NCBI RefSeq assembly: GCF_023091865.1
Contig: NZ_JAHXDI010000001.1
Span: 186,001 to 250,000, forward strand
DNA: 64,000 nucleotides
DNA from: Chromohalobacter moromii
GTDB lineage: Bacteria > Pseudomonadota > Gammaproteobacteria > Pseudomonadales > Halomonadaceae
Reading direction: 5' to 3'
This document shows, one piece after another, positions 56,885 through 64,000 of this stretch. Both the position numbers and the translations under genes were made by a program. The notes under the pieces are model-generated. The model made no database searches and had not been told where the DNA came from. It saw only the letters and a program-made list of their open reading frames with translations. The first letter of the stretch is position 1, and each line of letters opens with the position of its first letter.

Positions 56885-58284
56885 TCGAGGTTGAAGGCAC
56901 GCTGAAATCCCGATTGGCTGTCTGGCTGGTCGTGACCGTCAGCGCGCTCGGCGTGTTGCTGCTGGTCGAGGCCTATTTCAGTGCGCAACGCGCCGCCGAG
57001 CGCGCCTATGACAGCCAGCTCGAAGCCGCCGCCTTGACCATTGCCGAGGCTATACAGTGGGAAAAAGGCCAGCCGGTGGTGGAGATTCCCTCTGCGGCGT
57101 TGCAGATCCTGGCGACGCGCCACCAGGAGCGCGTGTTCTATGCCGTATTGGATGCCGATGGCCATACGGTGTCGGGTAACTTGGATCTCGGTATTTCTCC
57201 CGATTGGCGCCGACGAGTGTCCTCACAGCCGACATGGCTGAATGACTCGTACCATGGGACCCAGTGGCGTCTTTATGGACGGGAACTCGACTCCGCCGGT
57301 TGGGAGACGCAAGATCCGGTGCAAATTTGGGTCGGCCATACAATGTCGGGGCGCGACGCCCTGACCGAGGCGCTCTTCGAGCATGCGGTCACCCGTTTCG
57401 TGGTCATGGTGCTGCTGGCGGGCATCCTGATGCTGCTGGCGATGCGCGTGGCTCTCGCGCCGATGCGCCGACTGCGCCACCAGTTGCGCCAGCGCGATGC
57501 CGACGACATGCGCCCGCTGGAGGCCCGGGTGCCCGAGGAAATGCGTGAAATGGCAGAAACCCTGGACTCTCTCTTTACGCGCCAGCGTGAAGGCCGAGAA
57601 GCGCTGTTACGTTTCACCGCCGATGCCAGCCATCAACTCAAGACGCCACTCGCAGGATTACAGACCACGAGCGAGTTGGCTTTGAAAAGCGATAGCCCCG
57701 ATGCCTGGCGTCAGGCGCTCACCGAGGTCCATGGCAGTGCGGGACGTACGAGCCGTCTGGCCAGCCAGCTATTGAGCCTGGCACGCCTACGCCATGCAGT
57801 GGAAGCAAGCGCGACATCGCGTATCGACGCGATGTCGCTGCTGCATGAAACGACTTTCGACTGGGCGCAACGTGATGTGTCGCAAGCCCATGACATCGGT
57901 TTGGCGCCTCTTCCCGCAGCACCGCAATACATCCAAGGCGAGGCATGGGCTCTGCGCGAGTTGTTAGGCAACCTGATCGACAATGCCCTGCGTTATACGC
58001 CTCCCGGTAGCGTTATTACTCTAGGGGCTGTGTGTCATGCGCAGACGTTGGAGTTATATATCGAGGATGATGGGCCTGGTGTGTCGCCCGAGACGCTAGA
58101 GCACTTGCATCGCCCCTTCGAACGCGGCGGTCGTCAGGACACCGAAGGCTCCGGTCTGGGGCTGGCCATCGTGGACTCGATCGTGCGTCGTCACGAGGCG
58201 CGGATGCAGGTCGAGTCGGCGGAGAAGGGCGGGCTGAGGGTCCGCCTGTTGTTTCCTTGTCTCACCCGACACGAGGAGAGGTGA
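56881..58284 (+). CDS. tctE: Sensor histidine kinase TctE
   Basis: The protein has 467 residues. Membrane helices at about 10-30 and 165-190 surround a periplasmic domain of about 135 residues. HAMP, HisKA (His in Ala-Ser-His-Gln-Leu-Lys-Thr-Pro near residue 250) and HATPase with Gly-Ser-Gly-Leu-Gly-Leu-Ala follow. The phosphorylation motif has Gln in place of the usual Glu, normal for TctE. GTG 56881 overlaps the tctD stop. Its own stop overlaps the start of a solute-binding protein gene. Confidence 0.92.
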   Translation: MIEVEGTLKSRLAVWLVVTVSALGVLLLVEAYFSAQRAAERAYDSQLEAAALTIAEAIQWEKGQPVVEIPSAALQILATRHQERVFYAVLDADGHTVSGNLDLGISPDWRRRVSSQPTWLNDSYHGTQWRLYGRELDSAGWETQDPVQIWVGHTMSGRDALTEALFEHAVTRFVVMVLLAGILMLLAMRVALAPMRRLRHQLRQRDADDMRPLEARVPEEMREMAETLDSLFTRQREGREALLRFTADASHQLKTPLAGLQTTSELALKSDSPDAWRQALTEVHGSAGRTSRLASQLLSLARLRHAVEASATSRIDAMSLLHETTFDWAQRDVSQAHDIGLAPLPAAPQYIQGEAWALRELLGNLIDNALRYTPPGSVITLGAVCHAQTLELYIEDDGPGVSPETLEHLHRPFERGGRQDTEGSGLGLAIVDSIVRRHEARMQVESAEKGGLRVRLLFPCLTRHEER

Positions 58285-59375
58285 TGTCGATTCGTCGTGT
58301 GGCGCTCGTCTGGCTTTTGGGGGCCCTGGCGCCGAGCCTCGCCTGGGCCGACAATCCGCTCATCGTCGAGGCCGCGCTCGACAGGGAGGTCGCAGCCCCC
58401 CTGTTGGACGCCTTCGAGGCGGCCCATCCGCACATCCAGTTGACCTTTCGCGATCGCTCGACGCTCGAAGTCGACGCCCGTGTCGCTGATGCGGACGATC
58501 CGCCCGATGTCGTCATCAGTTCCGCCATGCCCTGGCAGATGTCGCGCGTGAATGAGGGCTATGCCCAGCGTCTCGACTCACCGGCGGCACAGGCGTGGCC
58601 GGAGTGGGCCAAGTGGCGCGACGAAGTGTTCGGCTTCACCTTCGAGCCCATCGTGATGGCGTATCGGTTGGATCTATCGCGTCATATGATGCCGCCGAAG
58701 ACCCATGCCGACATGCATACGTTACTCACGCAGCATCGCGAGACGCTGCGCGACAAGGTGACGACCTATTCGCCCGTGCGCAGCGGCATCGGCTATACGT
58801 TGTTCCAGCAGGACGCACGCTATACCACCCGGTTCTGGGACCTGGTGGCCGCAATGGGAGCGGCCGACACCAACCTCGAGGCCAACACCCGGTCCATGCT
58901 CGAGGGCCTCAGCGAAGGGCGCTACTGGCTCGGCTACAACCTGCTGGGCTCGTACGCCATGGTGTGGGCGCAATCGCATCCCGAGGTCATCGTACAAGTG
59001 CCGCAGGATTATTCGCTGGTGATGATGCGCATGGCGTTCATTCATCGCGATGCCCCGCACCCCGCGGCGGCCCGGGCGTTTCTCGACTTTCTGCTGGGTC
59101 GCGAAGGGCAGCGCGTCATCGCTGGCGAGACACCGCTTTTCAGCGTGCGCTCGGATGTCGTGGGCCCCTACACCGCCCAGCGGCTGCGTGACCAAGTCGG
59201 GGAGCGCCTGTATCCCATCCCGCTGAATGCCTCGCTGCTCGCGTTCGTCGACCCCTCGCGGCGCACGGCGTTCATGGACCGCTGGCAGCGAGAATTCCGC
59301 CGCTTGTCGCACCCCGCACCGGCCCCGAGCGCGGCCGTCACCGAACCGCGCATTGACAAAACTCCTCAACGTTGA
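58284..59375 (+). CDS. Periplasmic solute-binding protein coupled to TctDE
   Basis: The protein has 363 residues. A signal peptide ends Ala-Trp-Ala near residue 22. The mature part looks like a type II ABC-transporter binding protein of the AfuA/FbpA/PgtC type: Asp-Pro-Pro-Asp-Val-Val-Ile-Ser-Ser-Ala near residue 73 and Ala-Arg-Ala-Phe-Leu-Asp-Phe-Leu-Leu near residue 260. The start overlaps the tctE stop (TGATG). No ABC permease or ATPase is nearby, so a sensing role with TctE is more likely than transport. PgtC of the phosphoglycerate system is a known parallel. The ligand is unknown. Confidence 0.82.
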   Translation: MSIRRVALVWLLGALAPSLAWADNPLIVEAALDREVAAPLLDAFEAAHPHIQLTFRDRSTLEVDARVADADDPPDVVISSAMPWQMSRVNEGYAQRLDSPAAQAWPEWAKWRDEVFGFTFEPIVMAYRLDLSRHMMPPKTHADMHTLLTQHRETLRDKVTTYSPVRSGIGYTLFQQDARYTTRFWDLVAAMGAADTNLEANTRSMLEGLSEGRYWLGYNLLGSYAMVWAQSHPEVIVQVPQDYSLVMMRMAFIHRDAPHPAAARAFLDFLLGREGQRVIAGETPLFSVRSDVVGPYTAQRLRDQVGERLYPIPLNASLLAFVDPSRRTAFMDRWQREFRRLSHPAPAPSAAVTEPRIDKTPQR

Positions 59376-59400
59376 GAGGACGGGGATAGAGGTTTATAAT
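59372..59400 (+). promoter_or_regulatory. Sigma-70 promoter of guaB
   Basis: TTGAGA at 59372-59377 and a perfect TATAAT at 59395-59400 are separated by 17 bases. The -35 box overlaps the end of the upstream gene. guaB begins 46 bases after the -10 box. Confidence 0.8.
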
Positions 59401-59446
59401 GGCGGATTAATCTTCCCCGCACCCGCTTCCCCACAGGTGTCGCAAC

Positions 59447-60916
59447 ATGCTACGTATAGCGCAAGAAGCTCTTACGTTCGATGATGTTTTACTCGTCCCC
59501 GGCTATTCCGACGTCCTGCCCAAAGACGTCAGCCTTAGATCCCGCCTGACTCGCGACCTTTACCTCAACATCCCGCTGCTTTCCTCCGCGATGGATACCG
59601 TGACCGAAGCCCGCCTGGCGATTGCCATGGCGCAGGAAGGCGGCATAGGGATCATTCACAAGAGCATGAGCATCGCCGCGCAGGCGACGGAAGTGCGCAA
59701 GGTGAAGAAGCACGAGAGCGTGATCGTCAAGGACCCGGTGACCGTCAGCCCCAAGGCGAAGCTGGCCGATCTGCTCGAGATGGCCAACGAGTACGGCTAC
59801 TCCGGGTTTCCGGTGGTCGAGGGCGACACCCTCATGGGCATCGTCACCGGGCGCGACATGCGCTTCCGCCCCGACAAGGGCGATAGCGTCGCGGAGATCA
59901 TGACGCCGCGCGAGAAGCTGGTCACCGTGCCCGAAGGCACCTCGTTGGACATCATCAAGACCAAGCTGCAGGAACACCGCATCGAGAAGATCCTGGTGGT
60001 CGACGATCAGTTCCGCCTGCGTGGCTTGGTGACCGTTCGCGATATCGAGAAAGCGCGCACCTATCCGCACGCCGCCAAGGACAGCGACGGCCGCCTGCTT
60101 GCCGGCGCCGCAGTGGGCACCGGGCCGGAAACGCCGGATCGCATCACGGCGCTTGCCGAGGCGGGCGTCGATGTGGTGGTGGTGGATACCGCACATGGCC
60201 ATTCCCAGGGCGTCATCGAGCGCGTGCGTTGGGTCAAGGAGCATTATCCGCAGGTGCAAGTGATCGGCGGCAACATCGCCACCGCCGCCGCCGCCAAGGC
60301 ACTCGCCGAAGCCGGTGCGGACGGCGTCAAGGTCGGCATCGGCCCCGGTTCGATCTGCACCACGCGTATCGTCGCCGGTGTCGGCGTGCCGCAGATCTCC
60401 GCTGTTTCTGATGTGGCCGACGCGCTCAAGCCGTTCGACATCCCGCTGGTCGCCGATGGCGGCATTCGCTTCTCCGGCGACCTTTCCAAGGCCATCGCCG
60501 CAGGCGCCAGCACGGTGATGATCGGTGGCCTGCTGGCCGGCACCGAGGAAGCGCCGGGCGAAATCGAGCTCTACCAGGGCCGGACCTACAAGGCCTATCG
60601 CGGCATGGGCTCCATGGGCGCCATGTCTCAGACCCAAGGCTCGTCCGACCGCTACTTCCAGGACAAGAACGCCGGCGTCGAGAAGCTGGTGCCGGAAGGC
60701 ATCGAAGGCCGCGTGCCCTACAAGGGCCAGATGAGCGCCATCGTCCATCAGCTGATGGGCGGCCTGCGCGCCTCCATGGGCTACACCGGCTGCCACGATA
60801 TCGACGAGATGCGCACCAAGCCGGAGTTCGTGAAGATCACCGGCGCGGGCTTCGCCGAATCCCACGTGCATGACGTGCAGATCACGAAAGAGGCCCCCAA
60901 CTACCGGGCGGGCTAA
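59447..60916 (+). CDS. guaB: IMP dehydrogenase GuaB
   Basis: The protein has 489 residues. A TIM barrel is interrupted by two CBS domains (about residues 93-205). The catalytic loop Gly-Pro-Gly-Ser-Ile-Cys-Thr-Thr-Arg near residue 300 contains the active Cys, and the flap Arg-Gly-Met-Gly-Ser-Met-Gly lies near residue 385. It oxidises IMP to XMP, the first committed step to GMP. It lies upstream of guaA with 94 bases between, the standard gua operon order. Confidence 0.97.
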   Translation: MLRIAQEALTFDDVLLVPGYSDVLPKDVSLRSRLTRDLYLNIPLLSSAMDTVTEARLAIAMAQEGGIGIIHKSMSIAAQATEVRKVKKHESVIVKDPVTVSPKAKLADLLEMANEYGYSGFPVVEGDTLMGIVTGRDMRFRPDKGDSVAEIMTPREKLVTVPEGTSLDIIKTKLQEHRIEKILVVDDQFRLRGLVTVRDIEKARTYPHAAKDSDGRLLAGAAVGTGPETPDRITALAEAGVDVVVVDTAHGHSQGVIERVRWVKEHYPQVQVIGGNIATAAAAKALAEAGADGVKVGIGPGSICTTRIVAGVGVPQISAVSDVADALKPFDIPLVADGGIRFSGDLSKAIAAGASTVMIGGLLAGTEEAPGEIELYQGRTYKAYRGMGSMGAMSQTQGSSDRYFQDKNAGVEKLVPEGIEGRVPYKGQMSAIVHQLMGGLRASMGYTGCHDIDEMRTKPEFVKITGAGFAESHVHDVQITKEAPNYRAG

Positions 60917-60939
60917 TCAAGCTTGATGCCGGAAGCTTG

Positions 60940-60970
60940 AAGCTGGAAGTGGCCACGCCGCTTCCAGCTT
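60940..60970 (+). repeat. Inverted repeat in the guaB-guaA gap
   Basis: Arms AAGCTGGAAG at 60940-60949 and CTTCCAGCTT at 60961-60970 are perfectly complementary around an 11-base loop. The sequence just before (60919-60939) repeats AAGCTTGA twice. It is followed by a weak T-containing tail, so it may reduce read-through into guaA or be a dispersed extragenic repeat. Confidence 0.6.
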
Positions 60971-61010
60971 TCGCATTTTCGGCCCTTGTTGCTTCTCAAA
61001 GGAACGCCAG

Positions 61011-62588
61011 ATGACCGACATTCACGCCCACAAGATCCTGATTCTCGACTTCGGCTCCCAGTACACCCAGCTCATCGCGCGCCGCGTGCGCGAGATCGGC
61101 GTCTACTCCGAAGTGCGCGCCTTCGACATCAGCGAGGAAGAGATCCGCGAGTACCGGCCCAACGGCATCATCCTCGCCGGCGGGCCGGAATCCGTCACCG
61201 AGCTGGCCTCGCCGCGCGCTCCTCAGTGCGTGTTCGAGATGGGCCTGCCGGTGCTGGGGATCTGCTATGGCATGCAGACCATGGCCGAGCAGCTGGGCGG
61301 CAAGGTCGAGGGCTCGCAGAAACAGGAATTCGGCTATGCGCAGGTGCGCATCGACGCCGACAACGCCCTGCTCACGGACATCAAGGACCATGTCGACCAT
61401 GACACCGGGCGCGCGCTGCTCGACGTCTGGATGAGTCATGGCGACAAGGTCGCCCAGGTGCCGGAGACTTTCACCGTCACCGCCTCCACCCCGAGCTGCC
61501 CGATCGCCGCCATGGCGTGGGAAGACAAGCAGTTCTACGGCGTCCAGTTCCACCCCGAGGTGACCCACACCCAGCAAGGCCAGCGCATCCTCGAGCACTT
61601 CGTGCTGGATATCTGCCAGGCCGAGCGCCTGTGGACCCCGGCCCAGATCATCGACGACCTCTGCGTGCGCGTGCGCGAGCAGGTCGGCGACCGCCACGTG
61701 CTGCTGGGCCTCTCCGGCGGAGTGGATTCCTCCGTCGTCGCCGCGCTGCTGCACAAGGCCATCGGCGATCAGCTCACCTGCGTGTTCGTCGACAACGGCC
61801 TGCTGCGCAAGAACGAAGGCGACCAGGTGATGGAAACCTTCGCCAGCCACATGGGCGTGCGGGTGCTGCGTGTCGACGCCGAGGACGAGTTCCTCACCAA
61901 GCTGGAAGGCGAAAACGACCCCGAGGCCAAGCGCAAGATCATCGGCAACACCTTCATCGACGTCTTCGACCGTGAAGCCGCCAAGATCGACGGTGTCGAC
62001 TTCCTCGCCCAGGGCACCATCTACCCGGACGTGATCGAATCCGCCGCCAGCAAGACCGGAAAGGCGCATGTCATCAAGTCGCACCACAACGTCGGCGGCC
62101 TGCCCGAGACCATGAAGCTTAAGCTGGTCGAACCGCTGCGTGAGCTGTTCAAGGACGAAGTGCGCAAGCTCGGCCTCGAACTCGGCCTGCCGTACGACAT
62201 GGTCTACCGTCATCCCTTCCCGGGACCGGGCCTCGGCGTGCGCATCCTCGGCGAAGTGAAGAAAGAATACGCCGACATCCTGCGTGAAGCCGACGCCATC
62301 TTCATCGAGGAACTGCACAACTTTGAGTGGTACCACAAGACCAGCCAGGCCTTCGCCGTCTTCCTCCCGGTGAAATCCGTCGGCGTCGTCGGCGACGGCC
62401 GCCGCTACGAATGGGTCATCGCCCTGCGCGCCGTCGAAACCATCGACTTCATGACCGCAAGATGGGCGCACCTCCCGTATGAGCTGCTGGAGAAGGTCTC
62501 CAACCGCATCATCAACGAGATCAGCGGCGTATCGCGTGTGACGTACGACGTCAGCAGCAAGCCGCCCGCGACGATCGAGTGGGAGTGA
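61011..62588 (+). CDS. guaA: GMP synthase (glutamine-hydrolysing) GuaA
   Basis: The protein has 525 residues. The class I glutamine amidotransferase domain (about 8-205) has the active Cys in Gly-Ile-Cys-Tyr-Gly-Met-Gln near residue 86, with His-Pro-Glu near residue 181. The ATP pyrophosphatase domain has the P-loop Leu-Ser-Gly-Gly-Val-Asp-Ser-Ser near residue 234. The C-terminal dimerisation domain ends in the conserved Pro-Pro-Ala-Thr-Ile-Glu-Trp-Glu. It converts XMP to GMP. A terminator follows, and then base composition changes abruptly. Confidence 0.97.
   Translation: MTDIHAHKILILDFGSQYTQLIARRVREIGVYSEVRAFDISEEEIREYRPNGIILAGGPESVTELASPRAPQCVFEMGLPVLGICYGMQTMAEQLGGKVEGSQKQEFGYAQVRIDADNALLTDIKDHVDHDTGRALLDVWMSHGDKVAQVPETFTVTASTPSCPIAAMAWEDKQFYGVQFHPEVTHTQQGQRILEHFVLDICQAERLWTPAQIIDDLCVRVREQVGDRHVLLGLSGGVDSSVVAALLHKAIGDQLTCVFVDNGLLRKNEGDQVMETFASHMGVRVLRVDAEDEFLTKLEGENDPEAKRKIIGNTFIDVFDREAAKIDGVDFLAQGTIYPDVIESAASKTGKAHVIKSHHNVGGLPETMKLKLVEPLRELFKDEVRKLGLELGLPYDMVYRHPFPGPGLGVRILGEVKKEYADILREADAIFIEELHNFEWYHKTSQAFAVFLPVKSVGVVGDGRRYEWVIALRAVETIDFMTARWAHLPYELLEKVSNRIINEISGVSRVTYDVSSKPPATIEWE
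62560..62588. other. Possible attachment site at the 3' end of guaA
   Basis: The conserved 3' end of guaA is a known integration target for genomic islands in various bacteria. Here the AT-rich foreign-looking segment begins right after the guaA terminator. A duplicated copy of this end at the far border of the island would confirm it, but that lies outside the window. Confidence 0.25.
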
Positions 62589-62615
62589 GGTTTAGCCGCC
62601 TGACTGAGTGAAAAG

Positions 62616-62638
62616 GCCCGCCGATTGGCGGGCTTTTT
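62616..62638 (+). terminator. Rho-independent terminator of guaBA
   Basis: A perfect seven-base stem, GCCCGCC with GGCGGGC, encloses the loop GATT and is followed by five T residues. It lies 27 bases after the guaA stop. Confidence 0.9.
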
Positions 62639-62667
62639 CTTAGCTAGACGAAGCTACCTTTAAGAGC

Positions 62668-64000
62668 CTATGTAAGTAGTCCTCCAAAAATTTCCTCTAC
62701 CGAGTCGGCCTTGCTGCGGCGAACATCTTTCTTATGTTGAGCCACTAACTTTGCTGACATGTGTTTGCACCACCTTTGGCTCTTGAGAAGGTTTTTGTAA
62801 TCAAAATGCTCTTCATCCTCAGGATCTATCTCAGCATTGAGATCAATGGCTGCACTTACTGCTAGTTTTGAAAAGCCGGTGGCTAGATCATTAAATTTTT
62901 TGTTTTTTGCTACTTGATCGATTGATTTTAAAACGTTTGACCCAGTTGGGTCGTCCTTTATTATGTTCATTACTGAATAAAGTAAAAAGTATTTAGTGAG
63001 CGTGTAATTTGCAAAGGAGTTGTCTTCTATCTCCGGTAGAGCTTCTTGTGTTGACTGAAAGCATCGCCATAATGCAAGAACTCTTGATCCTGTGACATTA
63101 GGCCTTCCAAAGATATCAGAGTGTAAATCATCCATGACTTTGTACTTCTGGTGGCAGCTCCAAGGCTGTTCCAAGTCTGCAGCAAGCAATACTAGTCCGG
63201 CGGCCTCGTTGGGGATTATTTCCTTGCCTTTGTTTTTCTCTCCTTGCTTGATTTCATAAGCAATTTCCCCCTCGCTTATTTTGTCAATTTCGACCTTTAG
63301 GCGGTCCTGTATGTTGTGGTTGGACTTCATGTCACGCGCTTTAATTGCATTCTGGTTGTTGCTGTTTCGAGTAATCTTTTGAGATAGTGAGGTGTCGCCC
63401 TTCACCTCTATTAGCTTGACTAGGATTTTTAGGTCATCAGTTATTTTTGACTTTTCTGAGAGCAAAGATGTGAGGCTTTGGGCACCATTTACAACGACGT
63501 AATCTTGAACGGAAAGAGAGTGGTCGTCCTCATGAAGAATTTCTCGACAAAGCACGTTTATTCCATTGTGGTAAAGGGGGAAATCCCCATGCTCTGTCTT
63601 TTGCTTAATGCTGGACTTGATGCTCTTGTTAACTTTAGTGTTTCCTAGGGAAAGTCGCACGTTTTGGTCAAAAAGTGAGCCGTCAGAAATACCATCCATC
63701 TTGATAATATTCAAAGCTGGTGTGAGGAAGATTCTTGTGGCGGCACCTCCAGCATCGTATTTAATGACATCACTATCAGATATATCAAACCTGAACTCTT
63801 GAGATATTCCGCCATCAACCTCTAGGTCGACATAATCTCTAGATATTTCAACAGCATCGTAGAGTTCGATGCTATCTATTTTTTGTAAGTAGTTGTGTGC
63901 ATCGGCGTTTGCTTGAATATTGGTTATGAATATTCCTTTTACTTCGTACCCCGCTTCAATTTTCTCAGAAACTCCGTTTCGGGTAATAGCCTGCTTAAGT
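62668..64000 (-). CDS. AIPR-family abortive-infection phage-resistance protein (5' part outside window)
   Basis: The frame is open from the stop at 62668 to the right edge, giving 444 codons of the C-terminal part. AIPR signatures are present in order: Leu-Phe-Asp-Gln-Asn-Val-Arg-Leu-Ser-Leu-Gly, then Lys-Val-Asn-Lys-Ser-Ile, then Tyr-His-Asn-Gly-Ile-Asn-Val-Leu-Cys, then Val-Val-Asn-Gly-Ala-Gln-Ser-Leu. Members act in phage defence, often beside restriction-modification or nuclease genes; the mechanism is poorly known. Codons rich in AAA, ATT and GAT contrast with the GC-rich genes to the left, a sign of horizontal transfer. No ATG start within the window should be taken as real. Confidence 0.85.
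   Translation of the reverse strand, partial: LKQAITRNGVSEKIEAGYEVKGIFITNIQANADAHNYLQKIDSIELYDAVEISRDYVDLEVDGGISQEFRFDISDSDVIKYDAGGAATRIFLTPALNIIKMDGISDGSLFDQNVRLSLGNTKVNKSIKSSIKQKTEHGDFPLYHNGINVLCREILHEDDHSLSVQDYVVVNGAQSLTSLLSEKSKITDDLKILVKLIEVKGDTSLSQKITRNSNNQNAIKARDMKSNHNIQDRLKVEIDKISEGEIAYEIKQGEKNKGKEIIPNEAAGLVLLAADLEQPWSCHQKYKVMDDLHSDIFGRPNVTGSRVLALWRCFQSTQEALPEIEDNSFANYTLTKYFLLYSVMNIIKDDPTGSNVLKSIDQVAKNKKFNDLATGFSKLAVSAAIDLNAEIDPEDEEHFDYKNLLKSQRWCKHMSAKLVAQHKKDVRRSKADSVEEIFGGLLT

Noticed and set aside
59489-62471. Long open frames opposite guaB and guaA (about 460 and 490 codons)
   Set aside because: They mirror highly conserved genes; their composition (His, Gly and Ala rich) is typical of antisense shadows.

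Overview
The window reads as a chromosomal segment of a GC-rich gammaproteobacterium, most likely a Halomonadaceae member (Chromohalobacter/Halomonas type). The grounds are ZipA together with a canonical SMC rather than MukB, full-length ArgA of the AAK-GNAT type, LpxT, GlrK/QseG/GlrR, the yciI-yciB / rnm-yciO neighbourhood, and several TRAP, TTT and 2HCT organic-solute carriers. The genus is an inference. Almost all of the window has uniform GC-rich codon use; only the last 1.3 kb is AT-rich and looks acquired.

Layout. 1-7 kb: the end of a response regulator with its RstB-like kinase, divergent metR/metE, a lipoprotein, and an RpiR regulator. 7-15 kb: a seven-gene catabolic operon (N-formylglutamate-amidohydrolase-like hydrolase, TRAP transporter, glutamine-synthetase-like ligase, aldehyde dehydrogenase, iron alcohol dehydrogenase) that reads as a gamma-glutamylation route for an amino alcohol, with ethanolamine the best guess. 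15-25 kb: azoR, a membrane hydrolase, a Tag-type glycosylase, a glyoxalase, a UDG-like protein, DoxX, two tandem diguanylate cyclases, lpxT, dusC, yigZ and an S24/LexA-like protein without a DNA-binding domain. 25-39 kb: smc and zipA, then a CitA/CitB-like two-component system with a 2-hydroxycarboxylate carrier, then yheU, ligA and mnmC on the other strand. 39-47 kb: yciI, yciB, rnm, yciO, a K+ channel, a CYTH triphosphatase, a DUF47 protein with Pit, and argA.

47-51.6 kb: a 0.9 kb non-coding stretch followed by glrK-qseG-glrR. The stretch has a GlrR-like site, a sigma-54 promoter with exact GG-N10-GC spacing, two strong 5' stem-loops and a terminator with nine U residues. I read it as a small-RNA gene in the place where enterobacteria carry glmY. 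51.6-59.4 kb: xseA, tctCBA, and the divergent tctDE with a third gene for a solute-binding protein. 59.4-62.6 kb: guaB and guaA. After the guaA terminator the composition drops sharply and an AIPR-family phage-defence gene runs off the right edge, which suggests the border of a genomic island inserted at guaA.

The most interesting items are the gamma-glutamyl amino-alcohol operon, the sigma-54/GlrR structured RNA locus, the nested inverted repeat between yciO and the K+ channel gene, the inverted DnaA-box pair upstream of mnmC, and the guaA-linked defence island edge.
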